A stretch of DNA of 64,000 bases from Pseudozobellia sp. WGM2 (GCF_017810075.1 NZ_JADNYK010000001.1:310001-374000), one strand, 5' to 3'. Shown: positions 7,906 through 17,347, counted from the first letter of the stretch. Numbers and translations are program-made. The notes: generated from the sequence alone by a model not told the origin.

Positions 7906-8604
7906 ATGATATTGTTTACAAAGTTATTGCTGGCCCATCTTATTGGTGATTTTCTGTTGCAGCCTAACCGATGGGTAATTCATAAAGAAGTACATAAGGC
8001 AGGATCTAGATATTTATATTTTCATGTTTTGCTTCATTTTTTGGTAACTCTTTTATTGTTATGGGATTTAAAGTACTGGAAGCTTGCGCTCATAATAATG
8101 GTTTCACATTGCTTGATCGATTTGGCCAAATTGCATGTTACACCTTTATTTAAATTAAAAAGTATTCCGTTTTTTATCGATCAGGTCTTACATATTACCA
8201 TAATATATATATGCGCATTTTATGGTAATTTATGGGGGCATACGGCCCAACTTTTCAATGATTTAGATTGGGCACTTATAACAGCTATTGTTTTTGTTAG
8301 TTTCCCATCGGCAATAATTATGGGTAAGTTATTGGAGGCTATGTCAGATAAGATTGAATTAGACCATAAGTCTTTGCCAAATGCAGGCAAATATATTGGT
8401 ATTATCGAAAGGCTTTTTGTTCTTATGTTTATAATTATGGGGCGTTGGGAAGCAATAGGTCTTCTAATTGGTGCCAAGTCGGTTTTTCGCTTTAACGACC
8501 TCAAGGAGAGTAATAACCGTAAATTGACGGAATACATTTTAATAGGTACTTTACTTAGTTTCGGGCTTGCAATTTTAGCGGGTATAATCTATGTTGGTAA
8601 TTAA
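7906..8604 (+). CDS. DUF3307 integral membrane protein
   Basis: 232 residues, strongly hydrophobic, with about six transmembrane helices. The N-terminal HLIGDFLLQPNRW and the later HCLIDLAK segments are the conserved polar signatures of DUF3307; the spaced His and Asp residues inside helices could bind metal. The function is unknown. The ATG directly follows the TAG of the satD-like gene. SatD and DUF3307 genes are often adjacent in my recollection, which fits a regulator or nucleotide-binding partner with a membrane effector. Confidence 0.82.
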   Translation: MILFTKLLLAHLIGDFLLQPNRWVIHKEVHKAGSRYLYFHVLLHFLVTLLLLWDLKYWKLALIIMVSHCLIDLAKLHVTPLFKLKSIPFFIDQVLHITIIYICAFYGNLWGHTAQLFNDLDWALITAIVFVSFPSAIIMGKLLEAMSDKIELDHKSLPNAGKYIGIIERLFVLMFIIMGRWEAIGLLIGAKSVFRFNDLKESNNRKLTEYILIGTLLSFGLAILAGIIYVGN

Positions 8605-8739
8605 TTGAAGTGTTCTTCAAACCTCATAAAGTACAGCTTCTTAGATTGCTCTGGTTTTAAATTAAACTTCAAAACCATACCGATTAGTTACAGAAGTAAC
8701 TTTTAATAACAATCACCCAAAATACACCGAATTAATCTT

Positions 8740-8747
8740 TATTTTTG
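8740..8747 (+). promoter_or_regulatory. -7 promoter box for the serB-serA fusion gene
   Basis: TATTTTTG matches TAnnTTTG. It lies 23 bp before the ATG at 8771. No -33 TTG was seen at the expected distance. Confidence 0.5.
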
Positions 8748-8770
8748 TGCCTTAATTTTTCATCGAGAAC

Positions 8771-10663
8771 ATGGTAGCAACAAATAGGAAATACGTATTC
8801 GATTTTGATAGTACTTTAACTAGGGTAGAGGCATTGGATGTTTTGGCTGAAATGACCTTGAAAGATAAGTCGAATAGAGAAGAAATAGTTAATCAAATAC
8901 AGGAGATAACCAATTTGGGAATTGATGGTGATATTTCTTTTACAGAGTCTTTGGAGCGTCGTATAAAATTACTGAATGCCCATCAAGATGATTTGGGGCC
9001 CTTGGTAGAAGAACTGCGCCATAAAATTTCTAGATCCATAGAAGCAAATAAAGAATTTTTTGAAAAATTTTCAGATGATATTTATGTTATTTCATGTGGA
9101 TTCAAAGAATTTATTGTACCTATCGTAGAAGAATATAATATTCCATCAGATCGGGTTTACGCCAACACTTTTGCTTTTGATGAGCAAGGAAATATTGTGG
9201 GCTTCGATGAAAAAAATGTACTTTCCCAACACAATGGAAAAATAGCATGTCTGCGTGAAATGAATCTTGATGGTGAGGTTCAGGTTATCGGTGATGGCTA
9301 TAGTGATTATGTAATGAAAGAAGCAGGTATTGCAGACAAATTCTTTGCTTATACCGAAAATGTACACCGTGAAAAAGCAGCGAGCAAAGCAGATTTTATA
9401 ACCCCTAACCTTGATGAATTTCTTTTTGTGAACGATCTACCTAGAAATATTTCTTATCCGAAGAACAGAATTAAAATTTTACTATTGGAAAACGTGCACC
9501 CAGCAGCTTTAGAAAACCTGTCAAGAGATGGTTTTTCTGTAGAGTTGGTAAAGCACAGTTTACCGGAAGAAGAATTAATTGAAAAAATAAAAGGCGTACA
9601 TGTTTTGGGTATACGCTCTAAGACGCAAGTAACCCGAAGGGTGCTTGATGCTGCTGATAAATTATTGGTCGTTGGTGCATTCTGTATAGGTACGACCCAA
9701 ATCGATTTGGAGTATGCAAGCAAGAAGGGTGTTGCCGTATTCAATGCGCCTTACAGCAATACCCGTTCGGTGGTCGAATTGGCCATTGGTGAAATTATTA
9801 TGCTGATGAGAAGCGTATTCGCCCGTAGTAGTGAAATTCATAAAGGGCAATGGCAAAAAACGGCACAAGGGTCTCGAGAAGTTCGTGGTAAAAATTTAGG
9901 TATCGTCGGTTATGGTAATATAGGCAAACAATTGTCGATTTTGGCCGAAGCGATAGGTATGCGTGTTTATTATTATGATGTAGAGGATAAACTTTCTTTA
10001 GGTAACGCCAAAAAATGCAACAGCCTTGAAGATTTATTGAATGTATCTGATGTGGTAACTCTTCACATTGACGACAACAAGGCGAATAGAAACTTTCTTG
10101 GCGCAAGGGAAATCAATCAAATGCGCGATGGCGCTATGTTAATTAATCTTTCTAGAGGATTCGTGGTTGATATCGATGCTTTGGCAAATGCTTTGAAAAG
10201 TGGTAAACTTGCCGGTGCAGCTATCGATGTTTACCCTGAAGAACCGAGAAGTAACGGTGAATTTTATACCGCACTGCAGGGCATACCAAACGTGATTTTA
10301 ACTCCGCATGTGGGTGGTAGTACAGAAGAAGCTCAACGTGATATCGCTGATTTTGTGCCTAATAAAATTATGGAGTATATCAATAGCGGAAATTCCGTAG
10401 ATGCGGTCAACTTTCCTAACATAAGATTGCCCAAACAGCAAAAAGCGCATCGTTTTTTACATATTCATAAAAACGTACCTGGTATTATGGCTAAAATCAA
10501 TGAGGTGTTGGCCAAATATGAGTTGAATATTGTTGGGCAATATCTTTCAACGAACAGTGATGTAGGGTACGTGATTACAGATGTCAACAAAGAATACAAC
10601 AAAGACGTTATCAAAGCCCTTAAAAAGGTAGAGAACACTATTAAATTTAGGGTGTTGTATTAA
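8771..10663 (+). CDS. Fused phosphoserine phosphatase and D-3-phosphoglycerate dehydrogenase
   Basis: 630 residues combining two steps of serine synthesis. Residues 1 to about 220 are a SerB-type HAD phosphatase: DFDST (11-15), Ser108 in VISCG, Lys157, and GDGYSD (174-179). From about 233 comes a SerA-type dehydrogenase: Rossmann motif GIVGYGNIGKQ (377-387), catalytic Arg462 in NLSRG, Glu near 490 in YPEEP, and His513 in TPHVGGS. An ACT regulatory domain closes the protein (about 560-630), suggesting serine feedback control. The middle enzyme of the pathway, SerC, is not in the window. No frameshift or internal start divides the two parts, so this is a real fusion. Confidence 0.93.
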   Translation: MVATNRKYVFDFDSTLTRVEALDVLAEMTLKDKSNREEIVNQIQEITNLGIDGDISFTESLERRIKLLNAHQDDLGPLVEELRHKISRSIEANKEFFEKFSDDIYVISCGFKEFIVPIVEEYNIPSDRVYANTFAFDEQGNIVGFDEKNVLSQHNGKIACLREMNLDGEVQVIGDGYSDYVMKEAGIADKFFAYTENVHREKAASKADFITPNLDEFLFVNDLPRNISYPKNRIKILLLENVHPAALENLSRDGFSVELVKHSLPEEELIEKIKGVHVLGIRSKTQVTRRVLDAADKLLVVGAFCIGTTQIDLEYASKKGVAVFNAPYSNTRSVVELAIGEIIMLMRSVFARSSEIHKGQWQKTAQGSREVRGKNLGIVGYGNIGKQLSILAEAIGMRVYYYDVEDKLSLGNAKKCNSLEDLLNVSDVVTLHIDDNKANRNFLGAREINQMRDGAMLINLSRGFVVDIDALANALKSGKLAGAAIDVYPEEPRSNGEFYTALQGIPNVILTPHVGGSTEEAQRDIADFVPNKIMEYINSGNSVDAVNFPNIRLPKQQKAHRFLHIHKNVPGIMAKINEVLAKYELNIVGQYLSTNSDVGYVITDVNKEYNKDVIKALKKVENTIKFRVLY

Positions 10664-10687
10664 TGGCACTTAATTTATAAAATGGAG

Positions 10688-10713
10688 AAAGCCCTTTTGA
10701 AAGGGCTTTTTTT
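10688..10713 (+). terminator. Terminator of the serB-serA fusion gene
   Basis: Hairpin of AAAGCCCTTT and AAAGGGCTTT followed by a T run. It lies 24 bases after the stop and ahead of the convergent bestrophin gene. Confidence 0.85.
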
Positions 10714-10735
10714 ATTGTGTTTGTCATCAATAAAT

Positions 10736-11770
10736 TTACATAAGTACTCCTTTTTGTGCCTTTACAGGGGGAGGAAGTTCTGTTTCGCCCAACATTTCCC
10801 TGAGGTCTATTTCGATAGTTCTGCAAAGGGAGAGCATAGGAATATCATTCGCCATTCGCTGGAAGGGGTTTTCTGAATAATCCCCAATTAATTCCATCAT
10901 AATATAAACCCAGCCTAACAACACACAGATCGGTACTGCAAGCCAAAAATTGACACTTCCGGAATCTAATACTTCGGGCATCATACTAAAGGGCAACAAA
11001 AAAATGAATATTCCCACAAAATAATAGCTCATATTAGCATATTGACGGGGAAAGGGAAATTTCTTGATTCTTTCGTTCTTACCTTGTAATTCGTAGAAAG
11101 TGCGTAGAACATCTTGCATTTTGATATGTCTAAAATCATCTATTAAGCCATTTTTGCGCAATTCTCGCAAATCTCTTGATTGTTCATTTATAATTTGTGT
11201 GGCTGTATTGGCTTTAGGTGCCAGTCGGTTATATTCTTCTTCAGAAAGAAAATTTCTCAGTTGACGATATTCTAGACTATCATTAATAATACCCACCCCA
11301 AATTTCTCTTCAAGTCGTTCGGCATGTTTAGTCGTGAGTCCGCCCTGTGTTACATGTTCCCACGAAGTAGATACCAATAGCTGTTCTCTATGAGTATAAA
11401 GCCATCCAATTTGCCTGTAAATCAATCTTTTTTTGATAGTGTGCAGCTCTTCATCACTTCGTTTTTCTGTAGTGTTCAAATTAGTAATGTAGCCATCTAC
11501 CAGCATGCCCCATGCACGGCTATCATTGACTATTCCGCCCCATATTTTTCTGGCTTCCCACATTCTGTCGTAAGATTGATTGTTTTTAAAACCAACATAA
11601 AATGCAACCGCGGTACCAATGACCGATACGGGTAACCAGGGTATTTCGTAAGAAATAATATTAAATCGGTATAGAACTGCAATACCACCCATATAGGCAA
11701 AGAGCCAAATAACATGATGAAAAGACAGATTAAATAGCTTCTTGAACGGAATTCCCTTGGTAACAATCAT
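10736..11770 (-). CDS. Bestrophin-family ion channel
   Basis: 344 residues of the RFP-TM/UPF0187 type. The N-terminal FKKLFNLSFHHVIWLF segment, the GFKNNQSYDRMWEARKIWGGIVNDSRAW region and the C-terminal YSENPFQRMANDIPM motif are hallmarks of bacterial bestrophins. These form pentameric channels in the inner membrane; characterised bacterial members conduct cations, animal ones chloride. Four transmembrane helices are visible, in two pairs. The gene is monocistronic and convergent with the serine gene. Confidence 0.92.
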   Translation of the reverse strand: MIVTKGIPFKKLFNLSFHHVIWLFAYMGGIAVLYRFNIISYEIPWLPVSVIGTAVAFYVGFKNNQSYDRMWEARKIWGGIVNDSRAWGMLVDGYITNLNTTEKRSDEELHTIKKRLIYRQIGWLYTHREQLLVSTSWEHVTQGGLTTKHAERLEEKFGVGIINDSLEYRQLRNFLSEEEYNRLAPKANTATQIINEQSRDLRELRKNGLIDDFRHIKMQDVLRTFYELQGKNERIKKFPFPRQYANMSYYFVGIFIFLLPFSMMPEVLDSGSVNFWLAVPICVLLGWVYIMMELIGDYSENPFQRMANDIPMLSLCRTIEIDLREMLGETELPPPVKAQKGVLM

Positions 11771-11924
11771 AGTTGTAACTTTTGTTAGTCCGCTAATGTA
11801 GAAAAGTTGATTTGGTAATGTAGATTATTGAAAAGCTTTTTTTTAAGATAACTTGTAGAAAATCATCATCTATAACTAAAAGAATTACCGCTAACTCTTA
11901 GGGAAAACTGAAAATCAGTTCATG

Positions 11925-12398
11925 TTACCTGTGATGATAAGGTTCATTTCTTAAAATGGTAAAAGCTCTATAAACTTGTTCGATGATAAAAAGGCGTACC
12001 ATTTGATGGGAAAAGGTCATTTTTGATAAACTGATCTTACCCTCTGCTTTTTGATATACATTTTCACTAAACCCATAGGGGCCGCCAATCACCAGTACTA
12101 ACTGTTTGACACCCGCATTCATTTTCTTTTGAAGGTAACTTGAAAAGTTTATTGATGAAAACTGTTTGCCGTTTTCATCTAAAAGTACTAGGATATCGGT
12201 TGGTGAAAGCCTTTTTAAAATTAGTTCTCCCTCTTTTTCTTTTTGTTGGGCTTCCGATAGGTTTTTAGAATTTTTGATATCAGCAATTACATCAATTTCA
12301 AATTTCACATAATGTTTTAACCGTTTTTCATATTCTGAAATTAGTTGCTGCAACGGTTTGCTATCCGTTTTTCCTATGGCAAGTAGCTTAATGGTCAT
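11925..12398 (-). CDS. rlmH: 23S rRNA pseudouridine-1915 N3-methyltransferase RlmH
   Basis: 157 residues from ATG 12398, the typical length. The frame extends two codons further to a TTG, but MTIKLLAIGK is the conserved family start. RlmH methylates pseudouridine 1915 in helix 69 of 23S rRNA in assembled ribosomes. The SPOUT knot region is clear: LVLVIGGPYGFSENV and the C-terminal MTFSHQMVRLFIIEQVYRA followed by PYHH. A -7 promoter box ends only 3 bases before the ATG, suggesting a leaderless mRNA. Confidence 0.95.
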   Translation of the reverse strand: MTIKLLAIGKTDSKPLQQLISEYEKRLKHYVKFEIDVIADIKNSKNLSEAQQKEKEGELILKRLSPTDILVLLDENGKQFSSINFSSYLQKKMNAGVKQLVLVIGGPYGFSENVYQKAEGKISLSKMTFSHQMVRLFIIEQVYRAFTILRNEPYHHR

Positions 12399-12401
12399 GC
12401 G

Positions 12402-12409
12402 CAAATATA
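12402..12409 (-). promoter_or_regulatory. -7 box abutting the rlmH start codon
   Basis: The minus strand reads TATATTTG, then CGC, then the ATG. A transcript starting at the usual distance would begin at or within the start codon. No -33 TTG was found. Confidence 0.4.
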
Positions 12410-12524
12410 AAGTGAAATTTGAATTATTTTTATGTGCTTTCAGAGGTCATCATCAAATAACCATTTCCGTAGTAATTTAAAACCCTTAACATTTCTTAAT
12501 TTAGCCTAAAGCTAAATACCGTTT

Positions 12525-13382
12525 ATGATTTCCGCAGAACAATTTCAAAATGAAATAGATAATATTATTAAAAACGCCATACGCGAAGATGTTGGAGATG
12601 GTGACCATAGTTCTTTGGCCTGTATACCTGAAAATGCTCACGGTAAAGCTAAATTGCTGGTTAAAGATGATGGAATAATCGCGGGTATAGATTTTGCGAA
12701 GCAAGTGTTTGCTTATGTAGATAAAGACTTGGTCGTTGAGAGTATCTTAGAAGATGGAACCCCTGTTAAATATGGTGATATCGCTTTTTATGTTTCAGGC
12801 AGTTCTCAAAGCATACTAAAATCTGAACGCTTGGTACTCAACGCAATGCAACGCATGAGTGCAATCGCTAGTAAAACCGACACTTTTGTGAAATTATTAG
12901 AAGGTACTGGCACCAAAATTCTAGACACACGAAAGACAACCCCTGGCATCAGGGCGCTCGAAAAATGGGCTGTTAAAATCGGAGGAGGCGAAAACCATCG
13001 TTTTGCATTATATGATATGATAATGCTTAAAGATAACCATATCGATTTTGCTGGCGGATTGAGCAAAGCCATCGAGAAAACCAAAAATTATTTGAAGGAA
13101 ACGGGCAGAGACTTAAAAATAATAGTCGAGGCGAGAGACCTCGATGAAATTCGTGAGATATTAAAATCGAGAGGAGTTTATAGAATTCTAATTGATAATT
13201 TCAATTACGAAGATACCAGAACGGCGGTTGCACTAATCGGTGATCAATGTCTAACGGAATCTTCAGGGGGCATTAATGAGAAAACGATTAGAAAGTATGC
13301 CGAATGTGGGGTTGACTATATTTCTTCAGGTGCCTTGACCCATTCGGTATATAATATGGACCTGAGCTTAAAGGCAGTTTAG
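12525..13382 (+). CDS. nadC: Nicotinate-nucleotide pyrophosphorylase (carboxylating)
   Basis: 285 residues. It converts quinolinate and PRPP to nicotinate mononucleotide in de novo NAD synthesis. Family signatures are DTRKTTPGIRALEKWAVKIGG (with the substrate-binding Arg and Lys), ENHRFALYDMIMLKDNH, and EARDLDEIREI in the barrel. It is first in an apparent plus-strand run nadC-yihY-DUF2147-priA; the next ATG follows the stop codon directly. nadA and nadB are not in the window. Confidence 0.96.
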   Translation: MISAEQFQNEIDNIIKNAIREDVGDGDHSSLACIPENAHGKAKLLVKDDGIIAGIDFAKQVFAYVDKDLVVESILEDGTPVKYGDIAFYVSGSSQSILKSERLVLNAMQRMSAIASKTDTFVKLLEGTGTKILDTRKTTPGIRALEKWAVKIGGGENHRFALYDMIMLKDNHIDFAGGLSKAIEKTKNYLKETGRDLKIIVEARDLDEIREILKSRGVYRILIDNFNYEDTRTAVALIGDQCLTESSGGINEKTIRKYAECGVDYISSGALTHSVYNMDLSLKAV

Positions 13383-14351
13383 ATGTCCAAAGATATAGAG
13401 GAAAAGATTGATAAGATTCCCATACTGAACTGGTTGGCCAAATTTTTGAAAGAGATTAAGCTACCGGCTTTTGAAGGTCTTTCCCTCTATGATTTGATGG
13501 AGATGTATATTTTTGGCATTTTCAAAGGAGCCATTTCGACTAGGGCAAGTTCTATTGCCTTCAGTCTATTTTTGGCGCTATTCCCCTTATTGATTTTTTT
13601 GATAACCTTGGTACCCTTTATCATACCTTATGTTAGTATAGGTAATGAAAATTTCGATTCACAGTTCCTTATATTCTTAGAGTCGTTTCTACCCTCTGCT
13701 ACCAGTGATTATTTTGGTGATATCTATCAACAGATTAAAGATCAAAAGCGAGGCGGATTACTTTCTTCGGCATTTTTGTTTTCTATCTTTTTAATGGCCA
13801 ATGGCGTAAACGCGATTTTTGGAGGGTTTGAGAATTCGTATCATGTTGAACTTACTAGAAATTTCTTCAGGCAATACATGTATGCGCTTATGGTCGGTTT
13901 GATATTATCCATATTATTAATTGTAGGTGCTGTGGCCTATGTTTATGTAGAGTTCTATATTTTAGATTATCTCAGTGTTTGGGCCGCAAAGACCAGGGGC
14001 TACGACCTTACTGAAAATGATATCGTTGGCGCTCAGTTGGGCAAGGTGATATTCTTCATACTATTATCTTATTTTACCACGGCCATACTTTATTATTTTG
14101 GCACAACAGAAGGTAGGCAGGCCAAGTTCTTTTCTATTGGAGCATTGATGACCACCTTATTATTCATGTTGACTTCGTATCTTTTTGGGGTCTATGTTGA
14201 GAAATTCGCTAGATATAACGAGTTATACGGTGCTCTGGGCGGTTTATTAATATTAATGGTCTATATCTGGTTAAATTCCAATATATTGCTGTTAGGGTTC
14301 GAATTGAACGCCTCTTTGAACTCATTACGCAAAACTTTTAAAAAGGAATGA
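13383..14351 (+). CDS. YihY/BrkB-family inner membrane protein
   Basis: 322 residues with about six transmembrane helices and a cytoplasmic N-terminus. The conserved ASSIAFSLFLALFPLLIFL segment near residue 58 and the C-terminal YGALGGLLILMVYIWLNSNILLLG stretch identify the YihY/virulence factor BrkB family. Older names link it to ribonuclease BN, which was a misassignment. The cellular role is unclear. Its ATG immediately follows the nadC stop codon and its end overlaps the DUF2147 gene by 4 bases, so translation is probably coupled. Confidence 0.9.
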   Translation: MSKDIEEKIDKIPILNWLAKFLKEIKLPAFEGLSLYDLMEMYIFGIFKGAISTRASSIAFSLFLALFPLLIFLITLVPFIIPYVSIGNENFDSQFLIFLESFLPSATSDYFGDIYQQIKDQKRGGLLSSAFLFSIFLMANGVNAIFGGFENSYHVELTRNFFRQYMYALMVGLILSILLIVGAVAYVYVEFYILDYLSVWAAKTRGYDLTENDIVGAQLGKVIFFILLSYFTTAILYYFGTTEGRQAKFFSIGALMTTLLFMLTSYLFGVYVEKFARYNELYGALGGLLILMVYIWLNSNILLLGFELNASLNSLRKTFKKE

Positions 14352-14788
14352 TAAAACCACATAGAATTGTTTTAATGGGCTTGTTTTTCTGCTTCGTGCA
14401 GCTGGTACAATCTCAAAGTGTATTTGGAAAATGGAAAACGATAGATGACCGTACCGGCAAACCGAAAGCTATTATTGATATTTATGAAGAAGAAGGGCAG
14501 ATGTACGGCAAGGTGGTTGAAATTGTAGAAGAGGGTAAGGAAAACTTTATCTGTGAAAAATGTGAGGGTGAGCGCAAAGACAAACCTGTTTTGGGCATGA
14601 CCATTATTGAAGGGGCCATACATGTGGGTGAAGGGGTTTACAAAGGCGATACTCTTTTTGACCCACAACAGGCCATGACCTTTCGTTGTAAAATATGGCT
14701 GAATCCCGAAAATTCAGATGAACTTAAAGTTAGGGGGTATCTTGCATTTATATATCGTACCCAAACTTGGCAACGTGTAGATAGATAG
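14348..14788 (+). CDS. Secreted DUF2147 protein
   Basis: 146 residues with an N-terminal signal peptide ending near VQSQS. The mature part matches DUF2147: GKWKTIDDRTGKPKAIIDI, then YGKVVEI, a CEKC pair, and a C-terminal LKVRGYLAFIYRTQTW strand. It is a periplasmic lipocalin-like beta barrel by family prediction; the ligand is unknown. Its ATGA start overlaps the stop of the upstream YihY gene, and priA follows after 15 bases. Confidence 0.88.
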   Translation: MIKPHRIVLMGLFFCFVQLVQSQSVFGKWKTIDDRTGKPKAIIDIYEEEGQMYGKVVEIVEEGKENFICEKCEGERKDKPVLGMTIIEGAIHVGEGVYKGDTLFDPQQAMTFRCKIWLNPENSDELKVRGYLAFIYRTQTWQRVDR

Positions 14789-14803
14789 AATGTAACTACA
14801 TTT

Positions 14804-17260
14804 ATGGAGTATTTTATTGATGTAATCTTACCGATTCCTTTAGAAAAACTTTTTACGTACAAAATTTCCCAAGCTGAAGCGGAATTACTTTCGCCGGGCG
14901 TTCGTGTGGGTGTTCCCTTCGGAAAATCGAAAGTCTATACGGCACTGGTTTATAGAATTCATAACAACCCACCTGACGTTTACGAGGCCAAAGAAATTCA
15001 TAAAATCTTAGATGATGAGCCCATTGTAAACAGGTTTCAGTTAAAACATTGGAAGTGGATCGCAGATTACTATATGTGCTCGATAGGTGAAGTTTTTCGC
15101 AGTGCGGTTCCTGGGGCATTTTTATTGGAAAGTGAAACCCTGATTCTCAGAAATACAGAAGTAGAGATTGAAGAATCTCAGTTAGAAGATGATGAATTTT
15201 TGGTCTTTGAAGCTTTACACCACCAAAGTTCGTTAAAAGTTCATGAGGTGAGTGCCATAGTTGACCGTAAGAATGTTTTACCTATTTTAAATAGATTGCT
15301 GGAAAAGAATGTAATACTATTAAAAGAGGAAATTTATGAGCAATACAAACCCAAGCTTATCAAATATGTAAAGCTCGGTCAATCGTATCTATCCGAAGAA
15401 AACTTGGAAGCTTTGCTGAAGACATTGACAAGGGCACCCAAACAAAGCCAAGTGGTGCTATCATTATTTCAGTTACAGGCGGTTCATAAAAAGCCCATAA
15501 AGGTTTCAGAATTGGAAGAGGCCAGCGGTGCTTCTAAAGCGGTGATTAAATCTTTGGTCGATAAAGAGATTTTAGAAGAATATTTTTTCAGAACGGATAG
15601 AGTGAATTATGAAGGTGAAGAAGAGAACAGTGAATTAAAGGCGTTAAATGAATATCAGCAAAAAGCCTTTGAAGATATTCATGAAAATTTTGGAAAAGAA
15701 TTGGTTACTCTGCTTCATGGTGTTACCTCTTCGGGCAAAACAGAGGTTTATGTCAAGCTAATTGATGAATGTATTCAAAAAGGTAGGCAAGCATTATATC
15801 TCTTACCCGAAATAGCTTTGACAACCCAGTTGATTACGCGCTTGCAGCAGTATTTTGGCGAAAAGGTATCGGTTTATCACTCGAAGTACAATGTTCAGGA
15901 AAGAGTAGAGGTTTGGAACAATGTTTTGGCACAGAAATCGAAGGCACAAATTGTAATTGGTGCGCGATCCGCTCTGTTCTTGCCTTTTTCAAATCTAGGA
16001 CTCGTGATTGTTGATGAAGAACACGAAAGTTCGTTCAAACAATTTGATCCGGCCCCGAGGTATCATGCCCGTGATGCAGCGATTGTTCTGGGTAATTTGC
16101 ACGGTAGCAATATTTTGTTGGGATCGGCAACCCCAAGTATTGAAAGTTACCTTAACGGCCAAAGGGGCAAGTATGGCTTTGCAGAAATACAAAGACGCTT
16201 TGGCAATGTTTTGATGCCTGACATGGAATTGGTCGACCTAAAAGAACAGACACGAAAAAAGCGGATGAAAGGTCATTTTTCAGAACGGCTTTTTCTAGAA
16301 ATTGAAGAAGCTTTAAATGAAGGTGGTCAGGTCATTCTTTTTCAAAACCGAAGGGGTTATGCACCAATAGTCGAGTGTACCACATGTGGCCATTCACCTC
16401 AATGCCCAAATTGTGATGTTAGCCTCACTTTTCATCAATACAAGAAGCAACTTCGGTGTCATTACTGTGGGTACCATATGGCACTTCCTGAAATATGTCA
16501 GGCTTGCGGTAGTCATACTCTAGATACCAAAGGCTTTGGTACCGAACAAGTTGAAAAAGAGCTCGAAACACTATTTCCCGAAGCAAAAACTTGGCGAATG
16601 GATTTAGATACCACCCGGGGCAAGCATGGTTACGAGAAAATAATAACGGCTTTCGAGCAGCAAGAGATAGATATTCTCGTCGGTACGCAAATGCTCACCA
16701 AAGGTCTTGATTTTAGAAATGTAAGTTTGGTGGGCATAATGAATGCAGACTCTTTATTGAACTTTCCTGATTACAGGGCCCATGAAAGATGCTTTCAGTT
16801 ATTGACACAAGTAGCGGGTAGGGCAGGGCGCACCCAAAAAAGAGGAAAGGTCATTATTCAGAGCTATAACCCATATCATCAAATTTTAAAACAGGTTTCG
16901 ACGAACGATTTTGAGGGTATGTTTAAAGAACAGTTATATGAGCGTGAGCAATACAAGTATCCGCCTAAGAATAGAATTATAAAAATTACTTTTAAGCATA
17001 AGGAGTATAATCGTTTAAATGAGGCTGCCGAATGGTTCGCTAAAGCCTTGAGGAATAGTTTAGGAGGTAATGTTCTCGGTCCGGAGTATCCGCCTGTGGC
17101 ACGAATTCGAAATCAGTTCTTGAAAAATCTATTGGTGAAGATTCCGAATGGCACTTCGGTGAGTGGTGTGAAATCCGGCATAAGAAGAACGGAAAGATCT
17201 TTTAATGCTGTTGCCCAGTTTAGAAGCGTAAGGGTTATTTATAATGTAGATCATATTTAA
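14804..17260 (+). CDS. priA: Primosomal replication restart helicase PriA
   Basis: 818 residues. PriA recognises stalled forks and D-loops and reloads the replicative helicase. Visible parts are the N-terminal DNA-binding region (YFIDVILPIPLEKLFTY), Walker A GVTSSGKTEVY, Walker B DEEH, GSATPS, and an eight-cysteine double zinc module (CTTC, CPNC, CHYC, CQAC) inserted before helicase lobe 2 with VGTQMLTKGLDF and QVAGRAGR. All key motifs are intact. It is last in the nadC-led gene run. Confidence 0.97.
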   Translation: MEYFIDVILPIPLEKLFTYKISQAEAELLSPGVRVGVPFGKSKVYTALVYRIHNNPPDVYEAKEIHKILDDEPIVNRFQLKHWKWIADYYMCSIGEVFRSAVPGAFLLESETLILRNTEVEIEESQLEDDEFLVFEALHHQSSLKVHEVSAIVDRKNVLPILNRLLEKNVILLKEEIYEQYKPKLIKYVKLGQSYLSEENLEALLKTLTRAPKQSQVVLSLFQLQAVHKKPIKVSELEEASGASKAVIKSLVDKEILEEYFFRTDRVNYEGEEENSELKALNEYQQKAFEDIHENFGKELVTLLHGVTSSGKTEVYVKLIDECIQKGRQALYLLPEIALTTQLITRLQQYFGEKVSVYHSKYNVQERVEVWNNVLAQKSKAQIVIGARSALFLPFSNLGLVIVDEEHESSFKQFDPAPRYHARDAAIVLGNLHGSNILLGSATPSIESYLNGQRGKYGFAEIQRRFGNVLMPDMELVDLKEQTRKKRMKGHFSERLFLEIEEALNEGGQVILFQNRRGYAPIVECTTCGHSPQCPNCDVSLTFHQYKKQLRCHYCGYHMALPEICQACGSHTLDTKGFGTEQVEKELETLFPEAKTWRMDLDTTRGKHGYEKIITAFEQQEIDILVGTQMLTKGLDFRNVSLVGIMNADSLLNFPDYRAHERCFQLLTQVAGRAGRTQKRGKVIIQSYNPYHQILKQVSTNDFEGMFKEQLYEREQYKYPPKNRIIKITFKHKEYNRLNEAAEWFAKALRNSLGGNVLGPEYPPVARIRNQFLKNLLVKIPNGTSVSGVKSGIRRTERSFNAVAQFRSVRVIYNVDHI

Positions 17261-17291
17261 TCAGGTTTAGAGTTCAAAGGTTAAAATAATT

Positions 17292-17325
17292 CAAAAAAAA
17301 AGGTCCTGATTTTAATCGGGACCTT
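17292..17325. terminator. Shared terminator between priA and the LytTR regulator
   Basis: AAGGTCCTGAT (17300-17310), TTTA loop and ATCGGGACCTT (17315-17325), with one T-G wobble. The A run to its left becomes a T run on the minus strand, so it best serves the regulator gene and may also stop priA transcripts. Confidence 0.75.
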
Positions 17326-17347
17326 ATAATAATTTGAAAGTAGAAGT

